A stretch of DNA of 64,000 bases from the NCBI GenBank assembly GCA_963576475.1, contig OY754981.1, positions 22,820,839-22,884,838 on the forward strand. Reading direction: 5' to 3'. Position 1 is the first letter of the stretch; each line of letters opens with the position of its first letter. This document shows positions 47,339 through 58,205 of this stretch, piece by piece. The notes beneath the pieces were generated by a model. It was not told the DNA's origin. It searched no databases and saw only the letters and a program-made list of their open reading frames with translations. The position numbers and the translations under genes were made by a program. This DNA comes from Molanna angustata. Its lineage: Eukaryota; Arthropoda; Insecta; Trichoptera; Molannidae.

Positions 47339-47890
47339 TCTATATAATAAATTTGAATGTTTGTATGTATCTATGTATGTATGTGTTGTATGCGCTCCTA
47401 AACTTTGATGAATTGTCGAGAGTATGCCCGGCATGGTTTCTGGATTAAAAACATTTTTCTTCTTCTTCTTCTTCTTCTTTATAGGGTATTAGGTCATTTT
47501 ACCTATGAAGGTGGACTATCCTGGGAGAAGAAGGTCCAATTTTCCTTCCATCTCTTCGCAGGTCTTTCAGGACGGTTTCGGGATTATTTTTTTTCTTCTT
47601 CTTCTTCATCGTGTATTTGGTCATTTTACCTAAGAAGGTGGAGTATCCTAAACTGTCCTTTCATCTCTTCGCAGGTCTTCCCAGGATTATTTCTGGAATT
47701 AAACTTTTTCTTAACCTACTGAAGGGACGGGGGGTAATGAAGGGATGAAGGGAAGGGAAGTACAGAAGGGCCTGAAGGGGCTGGTGTTACTAAAGGGATG
47801 AGAGGTACTGAAGGGTATGAAGTGACAGGTGTGAATGAAGGACCATTTTTAACTATACAGGCAATACGAAGTTTGCCGGGGGTTCACTAG
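47339..47890 (+). mobile_element. Second Helitron-like family, non-autonomous
   Basis: The 5' end TC|TATATAATAAATTTGAATG and the 3' end AATACGAAGTTTGCCGGGGG ... TTCACTAG|T resemble a widespread insect repeat class with TCTATATATA starts and GAAGTTYGCCGGG-CTAGT ends. I assign it to Helitrons from those termini. Inside are a (CTT)n tract, a duplicated block (TTGGTCATTTTACCTA.GAAGGTGGA) at about 47,490 and 47,620, and GAAGGGATGAAGG minisatellite repeats. Non-coding. Confidence 0.55.
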
Positions 47891-47899
47891 TTTATAGTA

Positions 47900-48535
47900 T
47901 AAATAATATCAATATACTATACCTACTCCCGGGATATAAAAATTGCATATTATCGAAGTAAAATTTTGGAAAATAAAAAAAGGGACATAATATTTGTTAG
48001 ATATTGTCATATATACATATATTTTTTGTTCTATGGATATTATATAACTTGCAAATTTTGATTTATCTCCTCCTCGCCCTCCCTTCCATATGTATTTGGA
48101 CTCACCTACGATTGGTGACAATACAATGCTCTTACGGTACGGATATATCATCTTACGGCGGTTTGTAAAAATGTCAATATTAATTCGACACATAGGTATA
48201 TTTCAGAAACATTAAATCAACGGACAGTCACTCGATTATAAAAGATTTAAATTTTTCAATTAAAATTAGTGTTGTGTGTATATTTTGCATCAACGACGTG
48301 TAAGATGAAAAACAGGACAATAAAAATGGGTGAGTTTTAAAGTCCTTCAAATCTATTCAGTACATATTAGTTTCCGCGGTATATAAAACCTTTTTTATGA
48401 CAAAAGGATATATACATACATACATACTCCACGGGATATGCCAAAATGTGGGTTAACCAGCGACATGTGCATAATCTTAAAAAAGGCAGCACAACTCATG
48501 CGTGAAAATACCAGTCTCGTATAACCTAAAAAGAC
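47900..48535. other. No recognised gene
   Basis: Minus-strand frames at 47,909-48,193 and 48,395-48,616 lack domains. 48,430-48,530 (GTGCATAATCTTAAAAAAGG) may be repeat-derived but I could not place it. Confidence 0.35.
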
Positions 48536-48541
48536 AACATT

Positions 48542-48756
48542 CATAATAATAATAATAAACACTTCCTTGCAGCCCGCGCAAGTGCCGAGTTTATTGCCAA
48601 ATGGCAATTTCTTCAAACTAACGAGTGTTGTCAGCTCAGAGAAGCAATATTTGCGAGAGAAATGAATTTAAATGAATTTCTTCTCTGCTGGGAATCGAAC
48701 CCAGGACGCCCGCACAGAAGCCGAACGCCTTACCAACTGTGCCACGGCGGTCGGCA
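48542..48756 (-). mobile_element. tRNA-SINE family 1, full length, minus strand
   Basis: The minus strand gives head GCCGACCGCCGTGGCACAGT, A box TGGCACAGTTGG, B box GGTTCGATTCC, AGCAGAGAAG, TTGCTTCTCTGAGCTG, GGCAATAAACTCGGCACTTG and an (ATT)n tail. AACATT at 48,536-48,541 and 48,757-48,762 is the target duplication. This is the best-preserved copy in the window. Transcription would be by RNA polymerase III. Confidence 0.88.
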
Positions 48757-48762
48757 AACATT

Positions 48763-49050
48763 AAAATTAATCCTAAAAAAATATTCTCGTTTACATATTT
48801 ATTTTAAACGTTCCATAAACTCAATTCCACATGAAATGCATTATAATAATACTAAAATAACTGATTGGGAACAAATTTGTTACTCTTTCAACAATTATTT
48901 TGATTCTATTTTTCCACCGAATACGCAGACAAATCCACAACAAAATTATGTATCCACGAACATCTCCAAAGAGCTATTGAGGTAACGATTGAGGTAACGG
49001 AAAGCATAGCTCTAAAATATTTATTATCTCTAGATATAATGGGTGATGAC
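48763..49050 (+). pseudogene. Jockey/CR1-type pre-RT fragment
   Basis: Reads SINSIPHEMHYNNTKITDWE, then SFNNYFDSIFPP, and after a short duplication (GATTGAGGTAACG) ESIALKYLLSLDI followed by a diverged GDDP. This is the segment between endonuclease and palm. Everything downstream is lost. The SINE at 48,542 inserted beside it. Confidence 0.65.
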
Positions 49051-49059
49051 CCTCATTGT

Positions 49060-50165
49060 TGAATTATGTAAGATGTTATTGTTGCCTGTTGTATTTTCGA
49101 TTACCCAGCTCTTACGGGACACTCGAATATATTAAAAAGAGTGGAAGCACTAATCTAAATCGGTACTTCACAAGGAAATATATCACACAATATTTTAAAC
49201 TGTAATGTGATGTGTTTGAGAGATATGAAAATCTTATATTTTTCTCAAACTTTACTATGCAACTCCAGAAAAATGGTATTTACTTAATTTAATTATATGA
49301 ACTCTAAAAAGTAATGCAATGTTTATACTTAAATCATTACAATTGTTTATAAATCAAAAGGATCTTTATTGAACTATTTTAAATTTATGTTCTTGTTTCA
49401 TGACTTTTTTCTTGTGCATAAGTCAGAATGGCATTCACTTGTTCGTCGGCTAATCGCGCACTGAATAGCATAACGGGTCGTTAGGTTTAACGGGTCTCGT
49501 AACGGAATCCGTTATTTCTTTCTTGTTCTGCTATAAAATTTTCGCCCTCTTCACCTAGCGTTTAAAAATCACAATGAATATTTGTTCCAAAGTGTATTAC
49601 TTTTATTGCTATTGTTTTATAGTTTAAATTTGCTTTATCTAAAAAAAAATAGCATTTATGTAACCTAATAAATGTTTACGTTCTTCGAAACTCTTAGAAA
49701 CCTGTTAATATTTTTTGTACATGTATTTTTAAATTTAATTAAGCTCATCACTGGGGCTTTTCACTCACTGTGGTGCTTTACGGCACATCACAGACTGATA
49801 AACGGGGCTTATGGATTCTAGTTCATAAGTTTTTCGTTTTATTCAACCCGTGTCTTCTTGATTGCTAATCCAGTGCTCTCACACCCATCTGAATGTGTCT
49901 GAAAATGTATTTACATGAATAAAAAATATAGTTGTTACACTGCATGATTTCAAATATATGAAAGTAATACAAAAAAGATTCAAAAAATAAAAAAAAAACA
50001 AATATACAAAATCGACACAAATCAGTAACAAACTGAAACACAATAGAAATTATTGCGAATTACAAGTTAAATAATAGGTAGGTATATACATACAAACAGA
50101 AGTGCTACAACATTTGAGAAGAAATACAATTGTTTAAATAAATAAATACAAGAAATACATGACAA
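49060..50165. other. AT-rich sequence, no gene
   Basis: No domain-bearing ORF. 49,440-49,520 has repeated ACGGGTC/CGTTA words (TAACGGGTCGTTAGG, AACGGAATCCGTTA) with small palindromes of unknown origin. Confidence 0.4.
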
Positions 50166-50170
50166 AATCA

Positions 50171-51325
50171 GGGGGGCAAGTCTGTGCCCCGTTCCACCAT
50201 TGAACTTTTCAACTTTTCAGTTTTCGCTTTGCGATTTGAGAATTTCGCAAAGTGCAAAGCGTTCGCGTTCCACGAAAAAAAATGGTCACTTTGCGGCGTC
50301 GCCAAACATTTACAAAGTCTTTTCAATTGACGCTAGCGACACCTAGTGATAACTTAGTAGTACCGAGTGTTTCGCGCGTAGCGTACACGATCATTTGACA
50401 CCGTTCGTTCTTGTCTGTTCTGTGATTTCGTTGTTGTTAGAAAATGAGCCGGAAAGACAATATTAAGAAAAAAATAGCCGTGTTGGAGATAATTAATGAA
50501 AAGAAAGGAGTTATTTTTGGAGTAATTAGTGACACTATCACTAATACAGTGAAACAACAGGTGTTTCACTGAATTATTTGGTGTTGAGGAGACAATCATT
50601 TGCTTCTCTTAGTGCTGTTCTGTACCTTAAAATATGTGTAAATGAGTAGTGAAATAATCATATAAACTTAGAAAAAGCGGACATAATAATCACATAAACA
50701 TAGTTTAAATTACCTAAAAAATCAGAATAAATCGTGTACTTAATCAAGACATATGACAAGACACTGAGTGCTATTTATGCGAAAATATTCGACACACATT
50801 TAAAATATTTTCGAAATTTATCATTTCTCTATAATTTCTTACAACCCCGTCTTCCACATCCCTTTCTAACAATAATTTATGCAAAATTTTATAATAAATT
50901 TACTCAAAAATTCTAAACAAACAACTTCTACTTTCACAACTCGACGAATGGCAAATTTGAAATGTCAAAATATTCTTTTCAATCCATTCGCAAGGTTTGC
51001 AAAGTTTTTTTATGAAAAGTAGCGATGGTGGAACAGAACGGCTTATTTGCTTTGCAATAGGCGTCTACTTTTCGCTTTGCACATTGCAAGTTTTACTTTG
51101 CGAAAAAATGCAATGGTGGAACGAAAACAAGCCGACGAATTGCAAAGCGCAAAGTTGAAAAGTACGATGGTGGAACGGAGCACTGGTTCCCATATCATGG
51201 ATATAATTATAGTAGCGAGTTCTATGACATCTAAAGATATTGTAGAACTCCATATAATAATTATATCCATGATATGGGTAATCACGGTGGTTTTGATTTC
51301 GCCGATTGAACCAAACTTGCCCCCC
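50171..51325. mobile_element. Outer MITE (GGGGGGCAAGTC ends), split by another DNA element
   Basis: The left end GGGGGGCAAGTCTG and the right end, reverse-complemented GGGGGGCAAGTTTGG, are the inverted ends. Without the insertion the element is about 155 bp and matches 1639-1784, including GGATATAATTATA and GGTTTTGATTTC. Confidence 0.75.
50185..51182 (+). mobile_element. Inner DNA transposon with CCGTTCCACCAT inverted ends and CTG duplication
   Basis: TGCCCCGTTCCACCATTG on the left faces GATGGTGGAACGGAGCA on the right. CTG is duplicated at 50,182-50,184 and 51,183-51,185, and removing the insert plus one CTG restores the outer MITE. Subterminal CTTTGC/GCAAAG words are abundant. A short frame at 50,443 (MSRKDNIKKKIAVLEIINEK, ends at 50,571) could be a transposase or accessory-protein remnant. 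A 3-bp duplication suggests the PIF/Harbinger group, but this is inference. Confidence 0.7.
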
Positions 51326-51455
51326 AGGAGAAAAAATCACTCGATAGAGCAACACACCATATTTAAATTATGTATAACTAGAAAAAAATATGTTTGATAA
51401 TTCCAAGAAATTCGATGAGATGTTTTGAATACATAGAAAAGTTAAAGTCTATGTA

Positions 51456-52614
51456 CTAGTTGCATGTAACACATGAGATCCAACTATCGATGGCGATAGT
51501 ATGTATAATTGAAGAATACGTACCTTACTATTAACACATAAACACTAATTAATAAATATTTTAAGATATTTTGTTTTCTACATAAAACTTGTAGGTATGT
51601 ATGTCAGGATAGGATAGTATGGAGGTCAGTCTGTTTTTCCTACCCAGAATACGAAAACAGCATGATGGTAGGTATGTGTGTTTGGAGATTAAGTATCAAA
51701 CTATTGTCTTTTTGGATATTGCGTATAGGCCACTATCATACAAATTATATGAAGCGATGTCGTCACTAATTCAATAATAATTATAAAAATTGTTAAAAAA
51801 ATAATGGTATGTACTTCTACAGTGTTAATATTTTTTTAAGCATATTAAATTATCTAGTTTGGGTGTTTCGGCATTTTTCGATATGTTTTAAAACTTTGGA
51901 AATATAGGCAATTATACACATAAATTTCTCAAAAATAAATGTTTTTCCTAATATAAAATGTTTGAGAAACTTTTTAAACAAATAAATTTGACATTTATAT
52001 TTGTCTATAATTTTTCCAGGTTCTAGCTTATATGGTTTTTGAGTTATTCGGAAAAATTAAGTTAAAATTCAAAATTTGATAACCCCTGACTGAAAAAAAT
52101 ATATTTAAAATTCTAGTGAAAAAAAATTGTTATTCTATTATTGTCTATATATTCTGAAATTTTGGGCTCTATAAATTGAGCATATCAAAAGTTATAAGGG
52201 GGGGAAGGTAACACACACACAGACACTCTAAATGTTCTACTCCGAGTTCTGAGTAAATCCAAATACATAGAACAAATATGCTGCAAAGCATCTAGTTGGT
52301 GTTTTTTAATTTCAAAGCTGGAAAACCGTGAAAAAAATAGGCCATGCATACAAATCTATGCGGGCGTCCTGGGTTCGATTCCCAGCAGAGGAGAAATTTA
52401 TTTATATTTATTTCTCACGCAAATATTGCTTCTCTGGGCTGGAAACACTGGTTAGTTGGAAGAAATTGCCATACGGCAATAAACTCGCCACTTGCGCAAG
52501 GTGCAAGGAAGTGTTCATTATTATTATTATTATTATTAAATCTCGCGTATATTGGCTTGATACTTTGTTGATATGTTGAGAGAATAAAATTCTCTTGAAC
52601 AAATCGACAGTTGG
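51456..52614 (-). mobile_element. Helitron-like copy H13, minus strand, with SINE insertion
   Basis: It begins with CTAGTTGCATGTAACACATG (3' terminus) preceded by A and ends near GAACAAATCGACAGTTGGG (5' end, last base changed). The 5' hairpin persists as GAGAATAAAATTCTC. A SINE splits it at 52,358-52,537. It is more diverged than other copies. Confidence 0.8.
52358..52537 (+). mobile_element. tRNA-SINE family 1, 5'-truncated, inserted in H13
   Basis: It starts within the tRNA head at ATGCGGGCGTCCTGGG, has B box GGTTCGATTCC and ends in (ATT)n. AAATCT at 52,352-52,357 and 52,538-52,543 is the target duplication. The missing A box makes it a dead copy. Confidence 0.85.
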
Positions 52615-52619
52615 GTAAA

Positions 52620-52915
52620 TGAAAAATTTAACACAATTTATCTATACCGAGTATTAAAACAAAATGGGAAGACAAAAAGAATTCTTAAAATGGTGTATGG
52701 TGTCCCGTAGGTTCCATGTGCCTAATTTATTAGTTTCTCTACATTATATTCTTTCTTCTTTCTAACTGATGTATTTGTAAATCAGAAAATTGTACAAAAA
52801 ATGAACAAAATCAAATAAAATGTGGATTAATATGTTTTTACTTCATGTCAGATTCCCCAATGTCGGCTACCACTTTGACATAGCCATCTTTATCTTGAGA
52901 TAACCGGAACCAAGC
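52620..52915. other. Sequence between H13 and the RT remnant, nothing recognised
   Basis: AT-rich, no ORF or terminal repeats seen. It may include the distal 3' UTR of the minus-strand retrotransposon that follows. Confidence 0.4.
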
Positions 52916-54510
52916 ATCTACTATGTGCATGATTTATTGTTAAGGAGAACGTGTACCAAGTCTGCCATATTTCTCATTTTTTTTTTTTTTTTAACATGTC
53001 TACGTAGGGGACGCCAGCTATTAGGATTTGGGTCCATTTTACTCTTCCGAAGAAGCGCACTACGTAGCGTTGGGAGGGGTTTGCAATCTAGAAAAGAGTT
53101 TATTAATTCGGATTTTAAAAAGACCCGGGTTGTACGAAGGTGGAAACACAGAATTCGGAAGATCGTTCCACAGTCGGGCTGCTGTGTTAATAAAGGAGTT
53201 CGAGAAGCGACTTGTTCGTATATGTTGAAGGTCCACTGTGAATGGATGCTGCGATTGAGTGAAGCGAGTGACTCTGTTGCGAGTGGGTGGAGGAGGGACC
53301 AAAGATGCAAGTTCTTCTGAGCAATTCCCGTGGTAGTATCTATAGAATAAACTTAAAATACCGACTCTGCGTCTGTGTTCTAGTGATTGCAATCCATCAG
53401 TCAGTGATGGATCATCAATCAGTCGTATAGCACGCCTTTGGACAGCGTCGAGGGTATTCAGTAGGTATTGGGGGGCGCCACTCCAGAGGTGACTGCCATA
53501 TTCAATAATTGGGCGTATTTGCGCTTTGTAGAGTATACAGATCTGGGTCTTAGTAAAATATCTGCGCGCTCTATATAGTACGCTCAATTTTTTGGAGGCG
53601 AGTTTCACCTTAGCTTCGATGGAGCCCTTGTAGTGTAATTGGTTCGTTATAGATACTCCAAGCAGGTCGATAGAGCTGCTGTTAGGTAGGGTGCTTCCGT
53701 TGAAAGACACTTGCAATTCATTGGGGTTTCTCTTCGCAGAAATTAGACAGGCTTGGGTTTTTGAGACGTTAAATGAAACAAGATTACTTTCACCCCAGGT
53801 ATTGATTGAGTGGAGGTAGCTATTTATTTTTTGATGAAGGTCTTTCCAGGCTTCTGATATTTCACTCTGTTTAGGAGGTTTGTCAAAAGAGAAATTGTCA
53901 TGGACTGTGCTGTCATCAGCGTAACAGTGGATGGGGGCGCGTAAGAGCAAGTCATTGATATGTAGGAGGAATAGGGTTGGAGATAGAATGAACCCTTGAG
54001 GGACTCCCGCATTAATGGAATGGGGAGAAGAAGAGCAACCGTCCACTACAGTTATGACTTCACGATCTTTTAAAAAATTCGCAATCCAAGTACACAGAGA
54101 CTGGGGTAGTCCATAAGAAGGGAGTTTCATTAAGAGACCTCGGTGCCAAACCCGGTCGAAAGCTTTAGAGATGTCAAGGGCGACAGTTTGAGCTTCTCCA
54201 AAGCGTTCCATAACTCGACCCCAAACGGATGTCACATACGCGAGTAGATCGCCACAAGATCGATTTCCACGAAATCCATATTGGCGGTCGCTTAAAATTT
54301 TGTTTGCTTCGAGGTATGTGATCAACTTGGTGTTTAGTACCCTTTCCATTATTTTGGAGAGTACAGAAGTAATAGCGATGGGTCGGTAGTTAGATGGGTT
54401 GGAGCGATCACCTTTTTTGGGAATTGGGTGGATGACCGCTTTTTTCCAGTCACATGGGACAATACCATGTTTATATTGAACAACAATTCTCTTTATTCGT
54501 TCAACTTCTA
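52915..54510 (-). mobile_element. CR1/Jockey-type non-LTR retrotransposon, 5'-truncated
   Basis: On the minus strand it starts inside the RT domain, contains the remaining ORF and about 140 bp of 3' UTR with an A run (near 52,980-52,992) and AATAAA (52,931-52,936 reversed). The endonuclease and ORF1 are absent. A SINE lies just beyond its truncated side. Confidence 0.8.
53060..54500 (-). pseudogene. Reverse transcriptase of a CR1/Jockey-type element, 5'-truncated, frame open
   Basis: The frame is continuous from about 54,500 to the stop at 53,060. It opens with GIVPCDWKKAVIHPIPKKGD and NYRPIAITSVLSKIMERVL, so starting at the Met at 54,349 would cut real sequence. Motif A is LDISKAFDRVWH, motif B AGVPQGFILSPTLF, motif C YADD. 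After the palm come NLVSFNVSKTQACL, LLGVSITNQL, IEYGSHLWSG and RRRVGILSLFYRYYHG, ending AARLWNDLPNSVFP. It differs clearly from the Jockey-group element at 37-40 kb. Endonuclease missing, so inactive alone. Confidence 0.88.
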
Positions 54511-54570
54511 AAAAAAGCTATCAAAGATGAACTTTTCCAACAAACCAATTTTATACTGTACAGTCGGCAA

Positions 54571-54783
54571 GCCGTTCCGCCGTGGCACAGTTGGTAAGCC
54601 GTTCGATTTCTATGCGGGCGTCCTGCGTTCGATTCCCAGCAGAGGAGAAATTTATTCAATTTCCTATTTCACGCAAATATTGCTTCTCTGGGCTGGAATC
54701 TCTGGTTCGTTGGAAGAAATTTCCATACGGCAATAAACTCCCCACTTGCGCTGGGTACAATGAAGTGTTTAATATAATTATAT
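54571..54783 (+). mobile_element. tRNA-SINE family 1, near full length, plus strand
   Basis: GCCGTTCCGCCGTGGCACAG, A box TGGCACAGTTGG, B box CGTTCGATTCC (one change from GGTTCG), AGCAGAGGAG, TTGCTTCTCTGGGCTGG and GGCAATAAACTC, then a decayed AATATAATTATATT tail. Flanks are too AT-rich to fix a duplication. Confidence 0.82.
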
Positions 54784-54789
54784 TAAGCG

Positions 54790-55400
54790 AGATAAAACCG
54801 AATTAAGAGAGATTTTCAATATATGCAAGTGTCGCAATGGTGATGGTTTCTTGAAAAGGCCAAGACTGATTCCGGATTGTTGAGCCATTTTTGATATTAT
54901 AAATAAGATAATATTTTGTAAAATAATATTAAAACCCTCATTAAAACAACATTGAGAGGTTGTTCTTAGTCTTCTACCCCACACCATGGGGAAGGTTATA
55001 GGACTTGAAGTCCTCTTAATCCCCGGAGCAGTTGCTCGCCGAACATCACAAGCACTACCATCAAACATATTTCATACCTCTGCCATTAAGAGGATAACTA
55101 AAAACGTAGAAGTTCCGCCGAATCGAACATGGATTAACTAACAAGCCCCTATAATAGGGGGATTCCCCCTCTTTTTAGTACTCAGGTTTTCACACCAAGT
55201 GCGATGACTCGAGGTTCTTTGGGATTAGGTTGTGACCATAGGGGCCTAGCCAATAGTGTCAGGGGTGGCTGCAGCCCTATCCTAGGATTCTAGACCAAAG
55301 GTCGGTGTCCCTTTCAATTCTTAACTATGGAAGAACCGGGCAGCGTATTTACCTTTCCATGTTGAGTAGGAGGCAAGTACTGCCTCGAATTAGGCACTAG
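54790..55400. other. GC-richer sequence with small palindromes, no recognised gene
   Basis: CCCCACACCATGGGG (54,976), CCCCTATAATAGGGG (55,146) and CCAAAGGTCGG (about 55,300) give local hairpin potential. The minus frame 54,778-55,068 has no domain. AACCGGGCAG (55,334-55,343) recurs just outside the inverted-repeat element at 56,102-56,112. Confidence 0.4.
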
Positions 55401-55402
55401 TT

Positions 55403-56104
55403 TGTTGCGCTAATGCACTTAAAAAACTCGGGTTGAATTCAAAGCACGTGTCCTCCAAATGCACACGGTTTAGCAACGCAAACTGTTCCTGCTAATGCGT
55501 GTCAATTCAAAAGGCAATTAATTATTGAATATGGAACATATATAGCCGTGAATTTCGCGCGCTATTTCATTTCGCTCGCATTTCGTCTGTCACTGTCACA
55601 TTTGTATTTTGTTCACAGATTATATTATAGTAATAATAGGTAATTTTGTTTAAGTCTTTAAGTAAAATAGATCTGTTAAAGGACATACTTGGTGGTATTT
55701 TGGATAATTTTAAAATTGTAAATTACGAAGGTGACAAGGATAATTACCAATGTAAAATTCGATACTCTTTATCTTGTGAAGGTAATTACGACGCAAAGTG
55801 TAATTATTTCATTAAAAAAATCACGAGTACCAATCTCGTACAAAAAAATTGTCTTAACGTATTTTTATGATAAAATGTGGATTTTTGTAGATTAATCTAT
55901 TGAAACAAAAACAATCATACACAAAAAATGCCTCTAACACAGTAAAGCTCAATCAATACGAATGATAAAATTTATAAAACTGTGTACGATTGAAAGACGC
56001 GTGCCTTGAATTAAACACGTATTAGCAGGAATAGTTTGCGTTGATAAACCGTGTGCATTGGAGGACACGTGCCTTGGATTCAACACGAGTGCATTAGCGC
56101 AACA
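55403..56104. mobile_element. Unclassified DNA element with about 115-bp inverted repeats
   Basis: The left arm (55,403-55,517) and right arm (about 55,996-56,104) are imperfect reverse complements: TGTTGCGCTAATGCAC, GGCACGTGTCCTCC-type, TGCACACGGTTTA and AACGCAAACT occur in both. The outermost bases are TGTTGCGC/GCGCAACA. Long inverted repeats with a small interior suggest a MULE-like or foldback-type non-autonomous transposon. AACCGGGCAG directly right of the element also lies 59 bp left of it, an unproven duplication. The 480-bp interior holds one short ORF. Confidence 0.7.
55646..55870 (+). CDS. Hypothetical small protein inside the inverted-repeat element (74 codons)
   Basis: Not recognised. 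The frame opens at TTG 55,646; no ATG precedes FKSLSKIDLLKDILGG, so it could be an exon: TTTTGTTCACAG upstream (about 55,609-55,620) looks like a splice acceptor. It contains NYEGDKDNYQCKIRYSLSCE and KCNYFIKKITSTN, with four closely placed cysteines including LSC and KCN, which could bind metal. It is bounded by the two long inverted arms, so it is either the remains of a transposase or captured host sequence. It may equally be chance. Confidence 0.3.
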   Translation: MFKSLSKIDLLKDILGGILDNFKIVNYEGDKDNYQCKIRYSLSCEGNYDAKCNYFIKKITSTNLVQKNCLNVFL

Positions 56105-56683
56105 ACCGGGCAGATGCTTCAATACCTTGTTCGTCAAAAGCGGCGAAGGTTTATCAAAACGCCAAAAAATAAACAATTTTGTTTCGTTTGACATTATTAA
56201 TAAAGCGATGACGTTTAACACAATTCTGAGCCGTAACTTAATCTGCACGATGTATTTAAAGCTAATTTCGCGACTCCATCACGAGATTAGTTAAGCCTAT
56301 TTAAAGCTCACCTGATTAATCCGAACAAAGTGGCTGCGCTGGGAGTGGGTAAATGTGTTACTTGGTTGACTCGGCAATCGGTGGAAGAAGAAGCTACTCT
56401 ATCTCTCTCTCCCTCTCTGATGAATTATTATTAGTCTTAGCCGGGGATAGAATACAAATAATTGAGATATGTTGTTTCCCTCCTTGGCTAACGAACACGA
56501 AGTTTCACCGTGGATACCGTTAATCTTCTTAGCTTTGTGATTCAATCGGGAGGATTAGACAACTATATGGTTCCACTCTCACTACAATCATGATATCGAT
56601 AATTTACCTCGTAGCTCTGTTTTCGTTAAACTGGTGCATTTCATTTGCGCATGTTCAATTATTAATTTATACACTTTCTTTCG

Positions 56684-56740
56684 TCCTGTGCAAGTGGCGA
56701 GTTAAATGTCAAATGGCGATTTCTTCAAAATAACCAGTTT
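56684..56740 (-). mobile_element. Diverged SINE family 1 fragment
   Basis: The minus strand reads CTGGTTATTTTGAAGAAATC and AACTCGCCACTTGCACAGG, corresponding to the body between the tRNA head and the tail in the other copies. Head and tail are missing. Confidence 0.45.
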
Positions 56741-56741
56741 T

Positions 56742-57590
56742 TCTAGACGAGACCTTAGAATACACCACAGTTCATTTTTTACCAGGTTCGAAGCACATCC
56801 TGTGGGAATGCTCTCACCCAAATGTGTCCTACAACAGAACGGAGCTCCTCGCTGCTGTCCGTGGGCCTCTTCGAGGTCCCATTGGGCATGCGGATTTAGT
56901 GGTCCCTAAGAAGAACTATACCTACAGCTATATTTTGCCACGGCTATAGTGCCCTTCTATCTGCTGAATAAAAAAAATGAAATTTCAGGGTGTCCTTGGT
57001 CAACTCTCTGATGCTCAGTTTAACAGTTGCAGGCTTGAAGTACTCTCGCGACAATCCATGTCTGTGAATATTATTTTCACCGACGTTGATTGTTATTTTT
57101 TTAAAATAACAATACACAGCTTTAAAATTTGAGGTTAAGAATAAGTTTATGTTGATAACCTAACCTAACCAAACCGAAAATTATACGGAATGCAATAAAA
57201 TGCGACAACTAAATAATTGAATGATGTGTACTTAAATATCCATTCCCCTTATTTTTTTGGTAAGGTTCAGTTAGGCTTTTATTATAATAGCGACTCGCGT
57301 GAGCAAGTCGCTTTATAAATTGATTTGAAATTGGTTGCAGGATAAATACTTTTGTCATTTTAGGCTAGGAATAAGTTTATTGTGTATTCGCATTTGATCA
57401 CATTTTTTAAATAAATTAAATTTTCAACATATTATTTACGTAGTTGCATGATACCTATTATTTTTGAAACTACTCTTTTTTGTTTTGAAAATTTTCGCGA
57501 TTTAATGTCAACTTTTACATGTCAACCGATCTTGGTAAAAATGTGCTGCGGTGTATTCTAAGGTCTAGTTATTTCTAGTCTAGAGAAACA
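56742..57590. mobile_element. Inverted-repeat DNA element (AGACCTTAGAATACACC ends)
   Basis: TCTAGACGAGACCTTAGAAT then ACACCACAG on the left faces, reverse-complemented, ACTAGACCTTAGAATACACC then GCAG on the right (57,536-57,590). The right end carries an extra TAGAAATAA. Inside there is an RT relic (56,780-56,955) and AT-rich DNA, with no transposase. Superfamily unassigned. Confidence 0.55.
56780..56955 (+). pseudogene. Non-LTR polyprotein C-terminal relic
   Basis: The plus strand reads SKHILWECSHPNVSYNRTEL then GHADLVVPKKNYTYSYILPR and a stop. The HILWEC word is typical of the zinc-knuckle-like end of some non-LTR polyproteins (I/R1/Loa-type). Too short to assign a clade. Confidence 0.45.
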
Positions 57591-57599
57591 TAGTTTGCG

Positions 57600-58200
57600 T
57601 GAGGAATATGCCAGATGTGGTTTATTATTTTAAAAGAAACCTATTTAAATAAAAACATAACACTCTTATCTCCGTATACTACAGAAGGTAACATAGAAAG
57701 AAGTGACATAGAATTTGTATGAGACAGGACAAAAGAAAACCAAGCGTTAGAACACTTAAGCGAATTGGATCAAAATGTAGGAGTGCACTGTCCCAATTTG
57801 TTGACGGAGTAAGGGTAGGCTTATTTTCAGTGCACATAGGCATGTATGTAGGTTGCAAGATTGCTGTGGCAGACTTAATGAACCAAGAGATGTGTTGTTA
57901 ATCTGATTAGCAACCGGGTAATTATTTCCCTTGATTCCTTTATTAGCAATTACAACACAAAGCAGAACCCGCGCAGTACACTCTGCTGAACGGGGCTTAA
58001 TTCACTTATTGAGTTTTCCTTACTTGATTGTGAATCAACAGATAACATTTTTGTATTTATTCAATAAGTTGTTTTTGGTCTTGTTAGTCAATATAGAAAT
58101 AAAACGTTTTGATGATTGTTTAGATTGACCAAGAAACATGTCTTTATAAATGGTTGTTTTAAAAACACATTTGTTAGTTCTCCTATGTTTTAAAAATATG
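57600..58200. other. No recognised gene
   Basis: The 60-65 codon frames at 57,719 and 57,931 have no domain or repeat partner. Confidence 0.4.
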
Positions 58201-58205
58201 TACCT

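Noticed and set aside
57155..57172. CCTAACCTAACC as an interstitial insect telomere repeat
   Set aside because: Only two to three imperfect units. Such words are common in insect intergenic DNA and there is no array or telomere-specific retrotransposon next to it.
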